A DNA stretch of 64,000 bases from Eleginops maclovinus. Lineage: Eukaryota; Chordata; Actinopteri; Perciformes; Eleginopidae. Shown one piece after another: positions 48,881-62,784 of the stretch; position 1 is the first letter of the stretch, and each line of letters starts with the position of its first letter. Location of the stretch: assembly GCF_036324505.1 (NCBI RefSeq), contig NC_086349.1, positions 22,840,247 to 22,904,246 of the forward strand. The letters run 5' to 3'. The notes beneath the pieces are model-generated. The model made no database searches, was not told the origin of the DNA, and worked only from the letters and a program-made list of their open reading frames with translations. The position numbers and the translations under genes are program-made.

Positions 48881-49869
48881 AAACAGCAGCTGCACACAAA
48901 TATTCATCAAGTGTTTAATAGAAGACTCACTCGGGCAGTTATATAATAAAAACGTGGCAATTGTCTTGAAACCGATAATATTTTTGCAGTAATTGTTGTC
49001 AGCATAATTGCCGCGTGTTTAACCCAGCAGGGACTCAACACTGTCTGTTGGCCAGCACTGTTTTGGGCAATAAATCAGAAGTACTTTATTTATCCCAAAC
49101 TGGGAAATGTTTGTAGGCTGGCTGACTATCGTAATGCTGGATTGATTAAAAACAATACTTTTTTTAGAGAAAAAAGGGTGGATCAACCCGGATTTAATGT
49201 TTCTTTCTTTATTTTGAAAAGTATAATACATTTTTATAGTCATGAAGTCATGACGCATTGGTGGGGATGTCAAATCTTTATGGGTACATTTTTTAAAATA
49301 ATGTCTTAACTCAGATGTATGATTTGAGTCTGAATCAAGACAAAGTCAAGTGACTCTAGTCCACACTTCACTATTACATTTAACACACATCTTGTTGCAG
49401 ACCTCATTTGCTGGGCGCACAGTCTATAAAGAAGAAGGAAGGTTTAAGTAATTATTGATCAAATACAGTAAACCTTAATTCCTGAGACTCAAGTCATAAG
49501 TCAAGATATCATAAATCATCAACTATGGTTTTCAACATGTGCATTTGTGTCTGACTATAATCCAGGGTACTGTATGTGGCTTGAGACCACAGCTCAGTGA
49601 TTAAAACATCCAGCAGCTGTTTGTTTCATGTATTATACAAAATAAAATAAGAATAAGTCATCCTAATCTATACATTTTAATCAGCTACACAGGATCAGTC
49701 AACAGTGGCAGTGTGAAGTTGCTTGGTACTTTCTTTAGTTATAAGATGAATTTTATTGCTCAGATATTTAACTTTAGCACATTTCACTCTTCCAGACCAG
49801 ATGACTTAAACACTGTTTGGTTTGGGAGTGTTTAAAGTTATTTTAAGAAGTAGTTTGCTCAGGTTTGGT

Positions 49870-50000
49870 CCCATCTGAAACCCTGGGTTAGAAGCCATGA
49901 GAGCTTCAAGAAAGATCCAGGTTCTTATTGCTACTTTGCGAAAGCCAAGAGATCCACCAGACCACAGAGCGAACCTGGAGTCTTCATTATGAAGCTGTAC
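49870..50000 (+). repeat. dispersed repeat, copy 2
   Basis: This is the inverted partner of 48690-48880, about 1.1 kb away. Confidence 0.6.
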
Positions 50001-50234
50001 CATATGTGAGACTATGGATAGACTCATATAGATATACAGCTATACAACACAGCATATCAGACTTTCTCAGAGATTTTATTTTATCTGTTGTCCATGTTTT
50101 TTTCACAGTTAACCAACATCTACTAATGTAAAGACAGTATTTAACTAATAGACCACTTAAACTGCTGTAGTCAATACTGGAAAATACCTAAATATATTGT
50201 CGAATACTGCAGATGAGATCATTCCCCGTCCATC

Positions 50235-50425
50235 CACCAGATGGCCTCACACTCTCCCTCCTGTCACAGTCACCTGCTCACCTGTTTCCACTTTCCCTCA
50301 TCAGCTATCCAGTGTATAACTAGCCCATTTACACTTATTCACTGTTTGGGTTTTTAACCTGATCTCTTCAGTCTTGATCTACCTTTACGGTCTACCTGAC
50401 ATTCTGCCTGATCTTAGGACTGGCT
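50235..50425 (+). repeat. putative retroelement-like dispersed remnant
   Basis: CACCTGCTCACCTGTTTCCA, CTTTCCCTCATCAGCTATCC and ACATTCTGCCTGATCTTAGG resemble the pyrimidine-rich skeleton at 14695-14895. The class is uncertain. Confidence 0.35.
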
Positions 50426-50812
50426 TCGGGGGTAAGTTTGATGTTTTGCAGCTCTGCTTTCGACCTATATCTGTCCTTCTGATCGACAAGCTTTTATCTT
50501 GATCAGTCGGTCTGTGAGTCTTGCTTTTGGTTCAAGCCTGCTCTTTTTCTGAAAGGCTTACAAAGAGTCCTCAGACTTCATGAATCTTCTAGCAATGTAA
50601 AGAGGAATCAGGTGCTTTCAAAACAAAGGAAAGCAGACTTTAGAGAGAGAAAAGGACTATCACACTGTTTGATATACAGCATCTAAAGAAAGCAAGCAGA
50701 ACAAGGTTATACTGTCTTCATCATGGTCAAAAATGTCTTTGGTTAATCTGAAATGGTCCTTAAACAATGAATGCATTTCAAAATGTCTTCAAGAATTTTG
50801 TAAACTCTCCCT

Positions 50813-50814
<2 letters not shown>

Positions 50815-50886
<72 letters not shown>
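50815..50886. repeat. (CA)36 microsatellite
   Basis: A pure CA array. Confidence 0.97.
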
Positions 50887-50888
<2 letters not shown>

Positions 50889-51627
50889 AGCTCATACAGG
50901 CATTATCTTCCAGTGTGACAACCCAATAATGACAGTCAGCAGTTTTTGAAGTCTCATCCAAACCAAACAGAGCATGATGACTGTGTTTGAGTCGTCTGCA
51001 GCTGGATGGATAGAGTGAACGCTGACAACATTGAGGCTGGAGTGGGTTTATAAATCACACCTCAAGTGACCGTTTCAAAAACAGAAGGTTTGAAGAAAAC
51101 CAACAAAAAAAACCAAGGGAAAATAGTGAAGTTAAGGTGGAAACACTCTAACTTTCTGCCTGTCTAAACTGAACTGTGAACACAATGCTGGGATTGTTCT
51201 GTCAAAATGTCAGAGGTCAGATATTGTTGACATGGTGGATGGGACGGGGGTGTAAGAGGGTGAGCACAATAGAGAGAAGAGAAGGAAATGGAGAAAATGG
51301 TGGAGAAACATTTCGGACCTCCTGTTCTCAGCTCCAAACATCCTGTTAGAGAGGGAAACCCCCAGTGCTTTGTAACAGGTGTTTCACTTCGCTTCACACA
51401 CAAAGAGAAATAATGTTACTAACTGAACAGATGTTAATTTAAAGCACTCCTTTTTTTCGAAAACTAGGTAAGAAGGTCAAGGGACAATGCTTCAAGGCAA
51501 TGTATTGGCAGCTTATGCAGCAGAGGCCCCCCATTGTTTTTACAAACACCAACACCAGCTGATTAATGCCCCAGAAAAGCAGCAATGTCGACAAGTGATC
51601 ACTTTTCTTTATTTTGACTTTTATCGG

Positions 51628-51975
51628 CAGCGGTGGATGAAATACTGAAGTAAAGTAAATGTCCTGCATTCGGAATCTTACAAAAAAAGTACAAGCATTG
51701 GCATTCAAATATATTTGAAGTAAATGACTTGTAAAGCTTAGTGATGAATTTCAGAATCATTTTAATATATAATTATTGTTAAATGATTGTCTCTTAATGC
51801 ATTTGATTATTAATGCATTAAGAGGTTATCACAGCTGGTAAAGTTGGAGCCAATTTTAAATTTAGAATTAGCTTTTAATCTGCATCTGTAAAGTAACTAC
51901 TGTAGTAACTGTAACGAGTGGAGTAAAAAGTAGCATAAAATGAAAGTACCTCAAAATTGTACTGAAGAAATGAAG
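51628..51975. mobile_element. fish MITE-like element (AGTAAAAAGTAGCATAAAATG type)
   Basis: The left part is CAGCGGTGGATGAAATACTG then AAGTAAAGTAAATG. The right part is GGAGTAAAAAGTAGCATAAA, ATGAAAGTACCTCAAAATTG and TACT. I recall these blocks from one of the commonest non-autonomous DNA elements of teleosts. There is no coding capacity. A 13-bp hairpin lies in its middle. Confidence 0.6.
51791..51824. repeat. perfect short inverted repeat (13-bp arms, 8-nt loop)
   Basis: CTCTTAATGCATT, TGATTATT, AATGCATTAAGAG, inside the MITE-like element. Confidence 0.9.
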
Positions 51976-51979
51976 GTAT

Positions 51980-53740
51980 GATGCATCTTGTGTGCTACAG
52001 CCTTGGGTAATGGATGCCACTTCAGACTGTGTCACAGTGTAAACAAAGTTGTGTTGGCAGTGGTGTTGAAGAATACGCACTGCGCCTCTCCGTACCATCC
52101 AACAGATGTTGACTTGCAGGGACAGTGTGTTTTGAAGCTGTTCAATATGCAAGAGCCTGCAATCCAATTAGCCACCCCACCTTGATCTGCTATATGCACA
52201 TTTGCTAACTTCCAGCTGCCTTTATCTTTCAACCTTACTCGCAAGAGACGGTACAGATGGTATGCTAACTATGAGCATGCACAAAGGCACTTATGCTTTG
52301 TTTGTTGATCCAAAACACTGAGGTTCATACTTAGAAAACAACCAATGAAGCAAGAAGTCAGTAAGTTAATTGGAGATCATTTTCTAAATCCTGAAATGAA
52401 AACTAATTACTAATGTGTCTCCCTAATTCAAGTTGCCTGCTTTTAGTCAGGTATGTGTCGAGTTATTACTAGTGTAAAGAGTGCTTGACCAAAGTGCACG
52501 ACAATTTAGCGAGGCCATCTGCTTTACGCCCAGTATGTGATGACAGCGAGTTTGCCTCGCAGCCTTGCCCCAGGAAAACTACAGTGAGTATAAATAACCA
52601 CCAGATTGACCTTGAAGAAAAGTATTTTCAATGGGTAGCTTCAAACCATCTTAAAAGCGATAGAAATCAAACTGTGTACACAAAGTTAGTTGTAAATAGG
52701 ATTGGAGCATACGGTTCCAGTATACATTTTCATTTTGGCAGATAAAATGTTTTACAGAGATGCTGCACTCTCCCTCTGAGCGGAAAATCTCATAACCTAA
52801 AACACTCCCTGAAATGTATTGATCAAAAAAGCAGGAAACACAAACACATCTTTTTTGTTTCATATAATATATAACATACTTTGTACAAGGCTATGGGCAT
52901 CCATTACTCAAATCAAAGACAGCTGCAGTCTCTAAACAAACAAAACAAATGGTTGGACCGAACCCAGGCAACTGCAGTGAATACTGGACTTGATATTTGT
53001 GTAATTATTCACAGTGGCAAGAGTCAGCACCATCATACGTCTCCTAAACTGAGGTTAATCTTGTGCAATAGCTCAGCATGCATGTCAACTAGGGACAGTG
53101 AACACACCACGACTGTCACAAACAATAATAAGGATGAATCCAGAGGGTGTATCTGTGCCTGTGAACATAAAAATGATTAGTTATTTAGATTTTTGTCAGC
53201 AGGATCTCATCTTTGGTTGAATGTAATGACAGGCTATAAGCAGCAGGTGGCAGCAGAAGAGCATCTGTAAGAGAGAGAGCCACTGACACAGAAGTAAAAA
53301 AGATAGACAAGACACATGTTATACTCTCTCCAAACATAAGTCTTCTTTTACCCATTTTTTTTTTTCATTGTTTATTTCTTGATGTTCTTGTGACAAGGCC
53401 CACCATTATCCTGTCAGAGGACTGAGACTCAGTTGTGTTGGTGTCATCTGAGTTCAAATGACATCCATGTACCTCAGATAGGTTTGCAGATAGCCTCGTG
53501 TGACTGAGTGTCACAGCTGTTTAAGAGACTCTTAAACCTTGACAATGGTTTGGTAGTGTGTGCTTTTCCTTATAAAGACAAAAAAGGACATTTGCAAGTG
53601 TCAAAAATAGTGTACACTTCATGAGGCCAACGATAGGGCAGAGAGGTATTCCACAAAGCAAAATCTGGCAGTGAGGTAACATTGTTTGTTTATATTTATG
53701 TCTAGCGAGGCTGGATGACTGCCAGTTAGGTAATAACCTC
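51980..53740. other. gene-free stretch
   Basis: No gene, array or recognisable mobile element supported. Open frames at 52032-52244 and 52881-53180 lack any known domain. Confidence 0.45.
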
Positions 53741-53754
53741 TGCTGCCTGCCAGA

Positions 53755-53795
53755 TGTGTTCACTATTTTGAAAGACATTCAAAATAGTGAACACA
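53755..53795. repeat. perfect short inverted repeat (18-bp arms, 5-nt loop)
   Basis: TGTGTTCACTATTTTGAA, AGACA, TTCAAAATAGTGAACACA. All 18 positions pair. Confidence 0.95.
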
Positions 53796-53799
53796 CTTT

Positions 53800-55740
53800 T
53801 TTGACATAGAAATCAACTAACCAGCAACAGAGGACTTACATGGCAATGACCTTGTAAAACAGACATGTGCTTATAGTTTGCATTTATATATATATATGAA
53901 ATTTTTCAGTTTGAGATGTTTTGAATAGAAGTATGATTGTATTTGAAGTGGCTCTGATCGATCTGAAACGTGGCTTGCTGCTCTACCTGTTCAGCTTCTG
54001 TGTCAGACATTACCTCACCCATCTACTGTGATGTCACCTCTCTCTTTCTCTCTACCTTCCTGGCGCCTTGCTCGACCTGAAATCTTCCTCCTTCTGTTTC
54101 CCTGCTTCTCTGTCCTTCGTCTTCCCCTCTTTATGTCTGTCTCTCGTCCCCTGATGGTTACAGTGCAGCAGCAGAAACAGCACACGTTTTAAAATGTGCG
54201 CTAGAAAGCCTGCATTCAGAATAATCACCAGTGTATAGTATGCTTGTGTAATATTTCACATTAAATACACATGCATACAGGGTATAAATATGCACATGTA
54301 CTCACAGAAAGTCATTCGACAAGCAGTTTCATTCAGAATGAATGTGACGCAAACAGCAAGGGCATCACTTTCTTTGATCTTTGGGAAAGAAATCCAGAAC
54401 AGTATTTCCAAATACTGTGACGTGTTAGTGGGATACCATTCCAGTGTGAGGAACCCTGCATCATGCTAAATTTGAACTCTTTAGCCCTCAATATGCTGCA
54501 CTGGAGAGTGTGGTTAACGGAAACAGCCTGATACAGTAGCTATGATTCTGATTAGCAAGTGTTGGTCCTCTTTAAACATAGTATGCCTAATAAGGGATTC
54601 GTTCATTTTAAAGAAACTCCCTCTGTGTGAACTTAGAGATTTTAGCCTTTGCAGACCATTTACAAGCACAAGAAACTATATAACACACTACAGGGAAGGG
54701 AAGACCACGAAAATGAGGGCCGCTCTAAGTCATGTTAGGTAGTGTAGCTGTGAAAACCAACTTGAAATGACTCAAAAGCTGCATCAACAGAGAGAGATGA
54801 GTATCTAAAGGGAGTTCAGTGTAGTAACAGCAATGACCCTCATTGCAACAAGAATAAAACATCAATTGACACAAGTACCTCACATTACTACTGTAAATGC
54901 AAAGAAAAGAAGGCACACTCTTTGCCAATTGTTTTCACCAGGTCAAGCTCCTCCAAAGTTCAAATTCTTCGGTATTTAAGACTCTCGTCCTTTATTGATT
55001 GCGTTCTCAGTGGTATGCTCTCCCTGAATTGCCCATTTCATTTTACTTTCCTCCAGGTTTATTGGTTTTAAAGCATGAGGCTCCAAGGGGGGACATGTTT
55101 AGCTTATTGCTTTGGCAGATGAAGCAGCGCTGGCTTATTGTTGGGAGTCTGGGGGTACGAGCTGTTTCATCAGCAGAGGAACACAGACATCTGTATTGTT
55201 GTATAAACACCAGTAATACCAGTATGAGCTACAGCAGGCGGCACTGGCCGGAGGGGAAACTCAAACATTCCCCGTCTATGAAAACTAAACTGACTCCCTT
55301 AGGATTAGAGATGACAATCAAAAAGAACTTCCTGTCCAGGCAAGTGAGTGCAGAATGTGCATCGCAGTTTCCAAAAAGCTGAAGGTGACACTTTGAAATG
55401 TTTTGTTTTGTGGGACTCAGAATCCAATCTAATTGTTTTACTTGTACAGCACATTTACTGCATGCTTCACTCATTAACCTGGTTTCAAGCAGCAGCTGTT
55501 TTACACAGAAAACAAAATAAACAACGAAAATTGTATTTTTCGGCAAAAGACCACAACGGCAAACAAACGGGGAGCACCTAATTTGTGAAGAAAGAGAAAC
55601 ATCTATTTCTCTCAGGAGTTGCAACACATTTTATTGCACCTTTTCAAATTAAATGATATTGTTAGCATACCATCGACTGTGAGATGTTATTGAGGTGATA
55701 ACAGTTTGTATAAGGACACTTTTTACGGAGTTAGATGTGG
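53800..55740. other. gene-free stretch
   Basis: AT-rich with a short (TA)n at 53887-53897 and a pyrimidine-rich tract at about 54030-54145. The 127-codon frame at 54999-55382 shows no known domain. Confidence 0.45.
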
Positions 55741-55777
55741 TTACATTGGTACTGTGTTCAGTCAGTACAGAGGGCGC

Positions 55778-55803
55778 TAAAGGGGGTCATCTTACCCCCT
55801 TTA
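55778..55803. repeat. perfect short inverted repeat (10-bp arms, 6-nt loop)
   Basis: TAAAGGGGGT, CATCTT, ACCCCCTTTA. Confidence 0.88.
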
Positions 55804-57089
55804 ACATTGCTTAACAAAAAGCCCTTTTTCACTAAGGCTTGACAAAGAGGGAATTACAAGAAATGCAGAAAGCTGCTGTTCTGGTTTCACGTCTCTCTGC
55901 ATTGACGCGCTCCTGGTGTGGAGAGAGAAGGATTGCTACGTCACGTCGGTGTGTGTTGGTAGTTAGTGTGCTACAACTTGTCTTGGCATCAAAACACATG
56001 ACAAACATGAATGGATCTCCTCCAAAACTTCGACAATACCTTTCAAAAAGAGGTGGCAATTGAGTTTCAAGGATAAATAAAACAAGCCATGACTCTTAAA
56101 TCACATGGATGACACATTTTGTGATTCAACCCTGCACATACACAGATATAACTAGGTCCCGGGGATCTACAGTATCTTTTTGCATGAATGGTGTAAAGTC
56201 AGCATTAGTGGAAAAGCTGCAGACAACCCATACAGTTCCAATGGGAGATTTGAGCCATCATTTTAACTGTTGTGTTTCACGATGAATCATTACACAGAAA
56301 TAGCTAGGCCATCTGAAAGGGATAAACATTTGGGACAGTATAATTATCAAACAAAACATAGTCACACATGAAGAAATGATGCCTAATTTAATATCATATC
56401 ATTCCACCAGCTGTAGTGTCTCAAACCCAACAGTAGTTTTGAGTTGATTATGATTCTGTGATTATAATGATCATCCACTCACCGTGTGATTACACTACAC
56501 TTTAATGCCTCATAACACCTTCTCATTTTCCTCTTTTTCTTTTTGGAGTCAAAATCGAATTGTTTTTTCCCCTCCGTGTCCCCTATTCGTCTCGTTTCCT
56601 TCCCACTGGGCCCTGATTTTACCTCCCTCACAATTTTTTTCTCACCTTCATTTTCTCTCACTGCATCTCTCTCCTGTCTCCAGCCTCTCCATCAGTGATT
56701 ACACTTAACCCCAAAGTAATTAAGCTAAGAACACAGACGGGCATTCAGGTCATAAATAAACAACTGTAAGTGATATTAAAGTATCGGGGAGAGCGTTGGC
56801 AGGGGGAAACACATCGTCAGGAGTTTTTTAAATGAACTCCGGCTGAGCAGCACTTCTGACTTCCCACAAATTGTCTCTGTGGCACATACCAACGTTAGGA
56901 AGCCTTCTTCATATTTTGTTTTGGATTATCAAGCCTTAGAAGATATAAAGTCATTTGCATGGTAATACCTACTGGTTTTATGCTTAATACCTTCACAATG
57001 ACTTACAGATGTCAACTTCCAGAAGGGAATCTTTCAAAATTACCGTTTGTTGGATCAACAGCAGTATTATTCACTTTTCTTACAGACAC

Positions 57090-57420
57090 TTAAAGGGGCC
57101 ATATAATGCTCATTTTCAGGTTCATATTTGTCTATCGTGTCTCTACTTTGACTTCTCTCCATGCTTTATTGTTCAAATAGCTCTTTATTTTTCTCATACT
57201 GCCTGTGCTGCAGCACCTCTGTTCATCCACTGTCTGAAACCAGAGCCCAGTCTGCTCTGATTGGTTAGCTGGCAGGCTCTGTTGTGATTGGCGAACCGCT
57301 TAGAGATGTCCTACCTCTGAGCCTATCATGTACAATGTGCTGGAGCGCTCGCCGATAGAATCCTAAGTGTTACAGAGTGATGTCACTATGTTACAGAAGT
57401 AAACAAAGGACTCGTGAGGC
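57090..57420 (+). mobile_element. MITE-like family member (copy 3)
   Basis: The left end is TTAAAGGGGCCATATAATGC. The body then matches 39112-39290 over about 150 bp. The right boundary was not defined. There is no transposase. Confidence 0.6.
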
Positions 57421-57429
57421 GTTTTAGGG

Positions 57430-60400
57430 AGGAGAGAAACTCCCTCTGGAGGAAACTCTTGTAAGACTCTTACTGTAACCTTACCTTCATAAGCCTGACA
57501 TCGAGCGATCACCTGCGGTATAATGGAAGTTGTCACAGACGCCTCTAAAGACTGGAGTTACTAAACTTAAAACAAGTGCTAAGGACATGGTTCATAATAT
57601 GCTGATGAGAAATTCTCCAAAATTGAAGAAATATCCAGCACCAAAAATAGTAAAATGTATGTGACATTAAAAATGTACTTCCACACATCCAGCTCTCCAT
57701 CATCTCCCTCTTCCCTCTCATCCTTCTTGTAGCGGGTTCATTTAAACCATAATGAGACTGTTGCCATTTTTGGAGACCGAGATTGGGAAAGTCATTCATC
57801 CTCGTTGCAGAAGCTGAATAATTGAAAGGATCAAGGATTTATTTTTTGGAGGAGGTTTCAGTACAGCTAATCAGGTTTAGAGAGGAATATTTTAGCCATT
57901 TAAAACTGACACATCTTTTCCAAGTCACGTCCTGTTGTTAGCTCAAGTTTTTGGGGAGAATTGTGCAAACACCGTCTCAGTTTTTGACAATTTGCAATGT
58001 TTTACCAACTGCGAACCAGTTTGCTCTTCCACTGAACAGAGCCCCTGTAGGAGCCGTGTATTGACATTATTAACATATATCAACAACAGCAATGGCGAAT
58101 AGCGTCAATGCTGTGCTCATGTTTTTGTTATTGTTAGCCAGATTGGTTCCAGCCCAAGAGTTTGTTGGTTCCAAATGTGAATCAGTTTTCGGGGGCCAAA
58201 CACTAGCGACGCTGAAGTGGAAAAATGCAATACTGGTTTGCAATTGTGCACCGACTCCGAACCGGCTCTGAAACCAATCAAATAAAACAAGGAGAAACTG
58301 ATAGTTCAAGAGAAGTAACTCTAGCAGAAAGGATTTCAGGTCTATTGTCTGTGTGCCTGTCAATTATTGGTAACAAGTTCATCTCTAACACATTCGGGTG
58401 TTGAGTTAGGTTTCTTGATATGAGTCGCTCAAATTCCCCCCAAAAATCCTTACAGTGGGATTCATCAGAGGCAGGTTTTCTGCAGACTGACTGATGTTGA
58501 ATGATGTAGAACGTCATCACCTTTCAGACTGTAGCTTCAATAGCAGCATCCATGCTAAACAAAGGCTCAATCAGCCTGCGAAACAAGCAGCCCCAAGCAA
58601 CAGAAAATAATAAAGTGTTATAGACTAGAAGAAGGTAGATCAATCTGAAACCAAGCAGCTTCTCCTTCTCAACGGTGAGCAGTTCATCATCCTGTCTCAG
58701 TATTCAGACATTAATCAGGCCCAGCAGCTCCAGACGCTCTCACACTCCCCTGCTTCTTTTTCCTTCTCAAACCAAGCAGGCATTAATATATATACCTGGC
58801 TAAGAACGCTTAGAAGGATATTAAAGCATATTGAACAACTTGTTTAATGATCATTTCCTGAGACGAAGCAAAAGGGGAAACTTAAATAAAATCATCGACA
58901 TTTAGGTCCAATTTTCCAAATGTGCGAAAAATGAGTCTCAGTTAAAATGAGATGGTTTTAGTTTTTGTCCTTACTTCACCTTTCAGACACATTAGGGTCT
59001 ATGTACATCTATGCATGTGTGTAAATGTATAGGTATTGATTATCAGTTGTTCAAAAGGGAACAAATGAATCAAAATCATTTTAAACTAAAAAAAACTATT
59101 TAAACAAAAAACATGCTTGACAAAATTGTGATTGCAAAATGTTATCAGTCAGTATTAGATTAATGCTAAGTTAGCCCATTTGCTATTTAGCCAACAGGCA
59201 ATGTTTTGGAGTAAAGAACAAGACCTCCATGGCGTCCCCGTTCCTGCCCTTCATTGTGTTTCCATCTGACAGTGCCTCAATTAATCAATCCGGCTCTTTT
59301 CTTACATCTCATATCATCTTAAGGAGTACATGATGTGCTGTTGATAAAGCAGCATGACTTAAATTATTTATAGTGCAGCACAACAAGGCAACAGAGTTTA
59401 ATATGGGATCAGTGTTGTGAGTCAGCGGTGGCTCTCAATCACAGAGTCCCCCGGTGGAAACATCAATCAGCCCGCAAACAGTGAGCGGTGGTTTTACTCA
59501 GAGTTTAGACTTTTTAGACAGACAGACAGACAGTCGGGATTTCTCGAGCCCTGTGACAAAAGTTGCAGAAAATAAATATACTAGAAATTGAGATGCCCCT
59601 TCATAGATATAAAAAAGCTTAACAGGTCTTAAAAAAAAAAACTATGATTTTCCTGCTAAATAGGTTTTTAGTTTTTCCTATATGATTCTCCAAAGGGGGC
59701 CGTGTCTGAGTTATCACATGCATGTATCATCATGTATGTTTAATTTCCCATTAAAATATTTCCTTACAACCATCCATTTTAAGAAGTACATGATACGAGT
59801 GTTAAACAATTATTAGCATATGCTCATTTCTACCTCATGTTGGGGTATCTCCATAGTGTGTCAAGAAGTAAAAAGGGTGCAATTCATAAACTTAACATGT
59901 GTATGTGTGTGTGCACTGTAAATGTATAGTTAGACATTATCAGTTGTTGTAATGGTAAGGAAAAATCCAAATGATTGGAAACTAATACAAACGCAAACAA
60001 CACAACATACCTACAAGATCCATACCTAATTTAATTTCATGCTTATGCTCTGTTCTAACTCATGTTGGGGGATTTGTTACAAAGCTAAAACTATTTGTAA
60101 CAAACTATGTGATCTCTCATTTCCATCTCTTACAAATAACACAAATAACCAGGTATTTCTGTGAAATGTGTTCAATAGCAGAGTGGTGTTCAATGGCAAT
60201 ATAGTTGAGTACAGAGTTTTCTACAGGAGATTATTTGTCTCTATAAATATATATCTTTTTGTGCAACAAAACTTAATTTCCCTCCAGCATATTTTTATTC
60301 TGATTCAAGGACTTCGTGTTTATAGGACCTGGATGATGTCATCAGTGATGTCATGGGTCATACCAAGTATCAGGGGTGGAGCTGTTGGGGTTAAAGAGAT

Positions 60401-61140
60401 TATGGATATGATTTGTATAACTTGTTGAGGTTATCGACTTTGCATGTGGCGAGATCCAAACTTTGAAGTATGTTCCATATACTGGTGATTTTAAATCTGC
60501 ACAAATAACTCACTGTCACAGAGCATTTTTAAGAGGGAAAGCTGAACAACCCTTAGTGATTTATGGTCCTGCCTCAGCAAACTTTTCCCTAATTTAAAAA
60601 TCTTTTAGCGTTTGGTGATTTACTACTTGAGTGTACCTACAGTTTAGCAGTGAAACATTATACACCAGTAGGTTTGATGAAAGTTCATATTTCTTTTACA
60701 AATATGACTCAAAAACTGGATTACCCTGGGAGAGGAGTTTGTAGCCACCTGTTCAATGTAAGTCTAATGTTTACTCCCATTTTACCTCTGTTTGGTTTCC
60801 ACTGTGAAAAATAGTCTTCCAGAGGTTTCCCTTTCTCCACTAGCTTGTTGCTTACTTTAAATCAGTGTTGTTTGGTATTTGGCTGGTGGTGTAATGAAAA
60901 TCAGTGTGTTTTTTAGCGCTTGTGTGCTGGAAAAATATCTGCTTACTGCTGCTGCTGTCAAAGGCTCATTTACAATGTGATTCAATGTGAGTGCTCTAAT
61001 CAACCCTCAAAGCTAAACGAGAATAAAAAGCTTAGAAATGAAGGATACTGCCGAATTGGGTGATAAGTATTTGTCGTATCCATTGCTCAAGTGATTTTGA
61101 AAGATGTTTAAATCCATGAATCAAATCAGCTCCGTTGTTA
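57430..61140. other. gene-free stretch
   Basis: No gene or RNA supported. A short (AGAC)n lies at about 59513-59533. The rest is AT-rich single-copy-looking DNA. Confidence 0.45.
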
Positions 61141-61397
61141 TTGCTTTAACCCTTAGATGCACGAGTGACTGGACCCTACACTCTTCCATAAGTGGGTCAA
61201 AAATGACCCATATTAGAATCAATGTGTTTTTATGCCATTTTTGTCAATTTGGTTAAGAATAATCACTTGTATAATATTTAGTATTATATTTAGGACCACA
61301 GAAGAATGATTTCATGATTGAAATATCTTTATTTTTCACTTTTTAACATTTTGAAAAAGAAATTTACCCAGAACAGCAATAGAAAATGTGAACATCC

Positions 61398-61578
<181 letters not shown>

Positions 61579-61673
61579 CTGTCTGTCTGTGCGTGTTTGT
61601 GTGTATGTATGTGTGTAACTGTCCAGTCATTGACAGTTCCTCTCTCTTTTCCCTGTTTTGCCTTCTTGTCTCA

Positions 61674-62695
61674 TCACTGTATGCAGTTCAGACAAACTAC
61701 CTGTTTCTGGCTGTGATCATTACACACAGGTACATTGCATTTCCCACACCTATTGTTGACTTTGCGATCTTTGCTACTTGGGCAGATCTGACACCTCTTT
61801 CTCTTTGGTTGGCCCTGTCTGCTTCTTTCCTGTGGCTGGGTTGTGGCTTTTGTCACCCCATACCTTTCCATTGCTTCAATAATCGGGGTTTGCAGTTGGG
61901 GACAGCCTTCCAGTCGACTCCTCATGTGTGGTGTGACAAGCTCCTTTGACAGCTCTTTGAGGAAGAGCCGTCGTGCATTGGTGAAGCCGCTCTTGAATTC
62001 TGGGTGCTGGTCCTCTTATCATCGAAGCGCAAGGTACGGCGAATGTCTTCAAATCTTCCAACAGCCATAGTGGCCTTGTACATGGAATTATGTAGAGGAC
62101 TCCCAAACAGCTCACGGACTGATACATCCCAGTTTTTCTCACTTCCTGCAAGCAGGGTCAATCCAATGAAGGCCATGAATTCATCTTTGGTGACATTTTT
62201 CCATTATTTTCCTCTAGCTGTTGCTACTCTCCGTCCCTCCAAGTTTGTGCACTTCATCACCTCTTGTATTATATCATCAGTGATAAAGAGCTCCCATGCA
62301 TCTTTTGGTGACACAGTGGTGCTAAGCTCTTGTGCAGGCCCTGACCGACTTCTGAGGATATTGTGGCTCTGTGTTCTGCCCTGGGTGGGAGGTAACTCGC
62401 TCCAGTAAGAGCCCTTCCGACTCATTCGGTTGGACATGATTTGGACACTTTTTTCTTCAGAAGACACAGAAGAGGAATCTTCTGAGTCAGATTGATCCTG
62501 TTCAGTTGGATTTCCAGGTGGACGACTGCCACTGCCACCTGGACAATAGTCTGGGACCTCATCATCAGAAATTTCAGACTCGGAGTCCAACCCCGTTACT
62601 GCCTCTCCATCATCCAGCATCTGTAGGACCATTTCAGCTGTGTATCTAGCAGCCATGACACCTTGGATGAGGAAACATAAGAGTAATGTTTTCAA
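61674..62695 (-). pseudogene. piggyBac transposase (PGBD4-like), core deleted
   Basis: Three pieces lie in order on the minus strand. 62204-62695 is the acidic N-terminal region (MAARYTAEMVLQMLDDGEAV with Asp/Glu/Ser-rich stretches, then DAWELFITDDIIQEVMKCTN). It ends at an in-frame TAA. 61922-62176 continues in the same frame with FIGLTLLAGSEKNWDVSVRE and ATMAVGRF to LRFDDKRT. There the catalytic DDD core is missing. The sequence jumps, in another frame, to the C-terminal part at 61674-61999, whose KRKRCQICPSSKDR and RCGKCNVPVCNDH form the Cys/His-rich zinc-binding tail. One nonsense mutation plus the deletion and frame change rule out activity. The likely start is the internal Met at about 62656 (MAARYT), which conforms to the family better than the first Met at 62695. 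Confidence 0.93.
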
Positions 62696-62722
62696 TAGAT
62701 CAATATGTAGCTATATAAATGA

Positions 62723-62723
<1 letters not shown>

Positions 62724-62767
<44 letters not shown>

Positions 62768-62769
62768 CA
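62724..62769. repeat. (AC)n microsatellite inside the piggyBac element
   Basis: An AC array with one CGCA break. Confidence 0.95.
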
Positions 62770-62784
62770 ATACATATAGTAATG

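Noticed and set aside
49080..49112. TACTTTATTTATCCCAAACT as a retroelement 3' end
   Set aside because: It resembles a motif common in fish repeats, but it is too short and without any flanking element to call.
54999..55382. 127-codon frame
   Set aside because: No domain or exon context, and the opposite strand is equally open.
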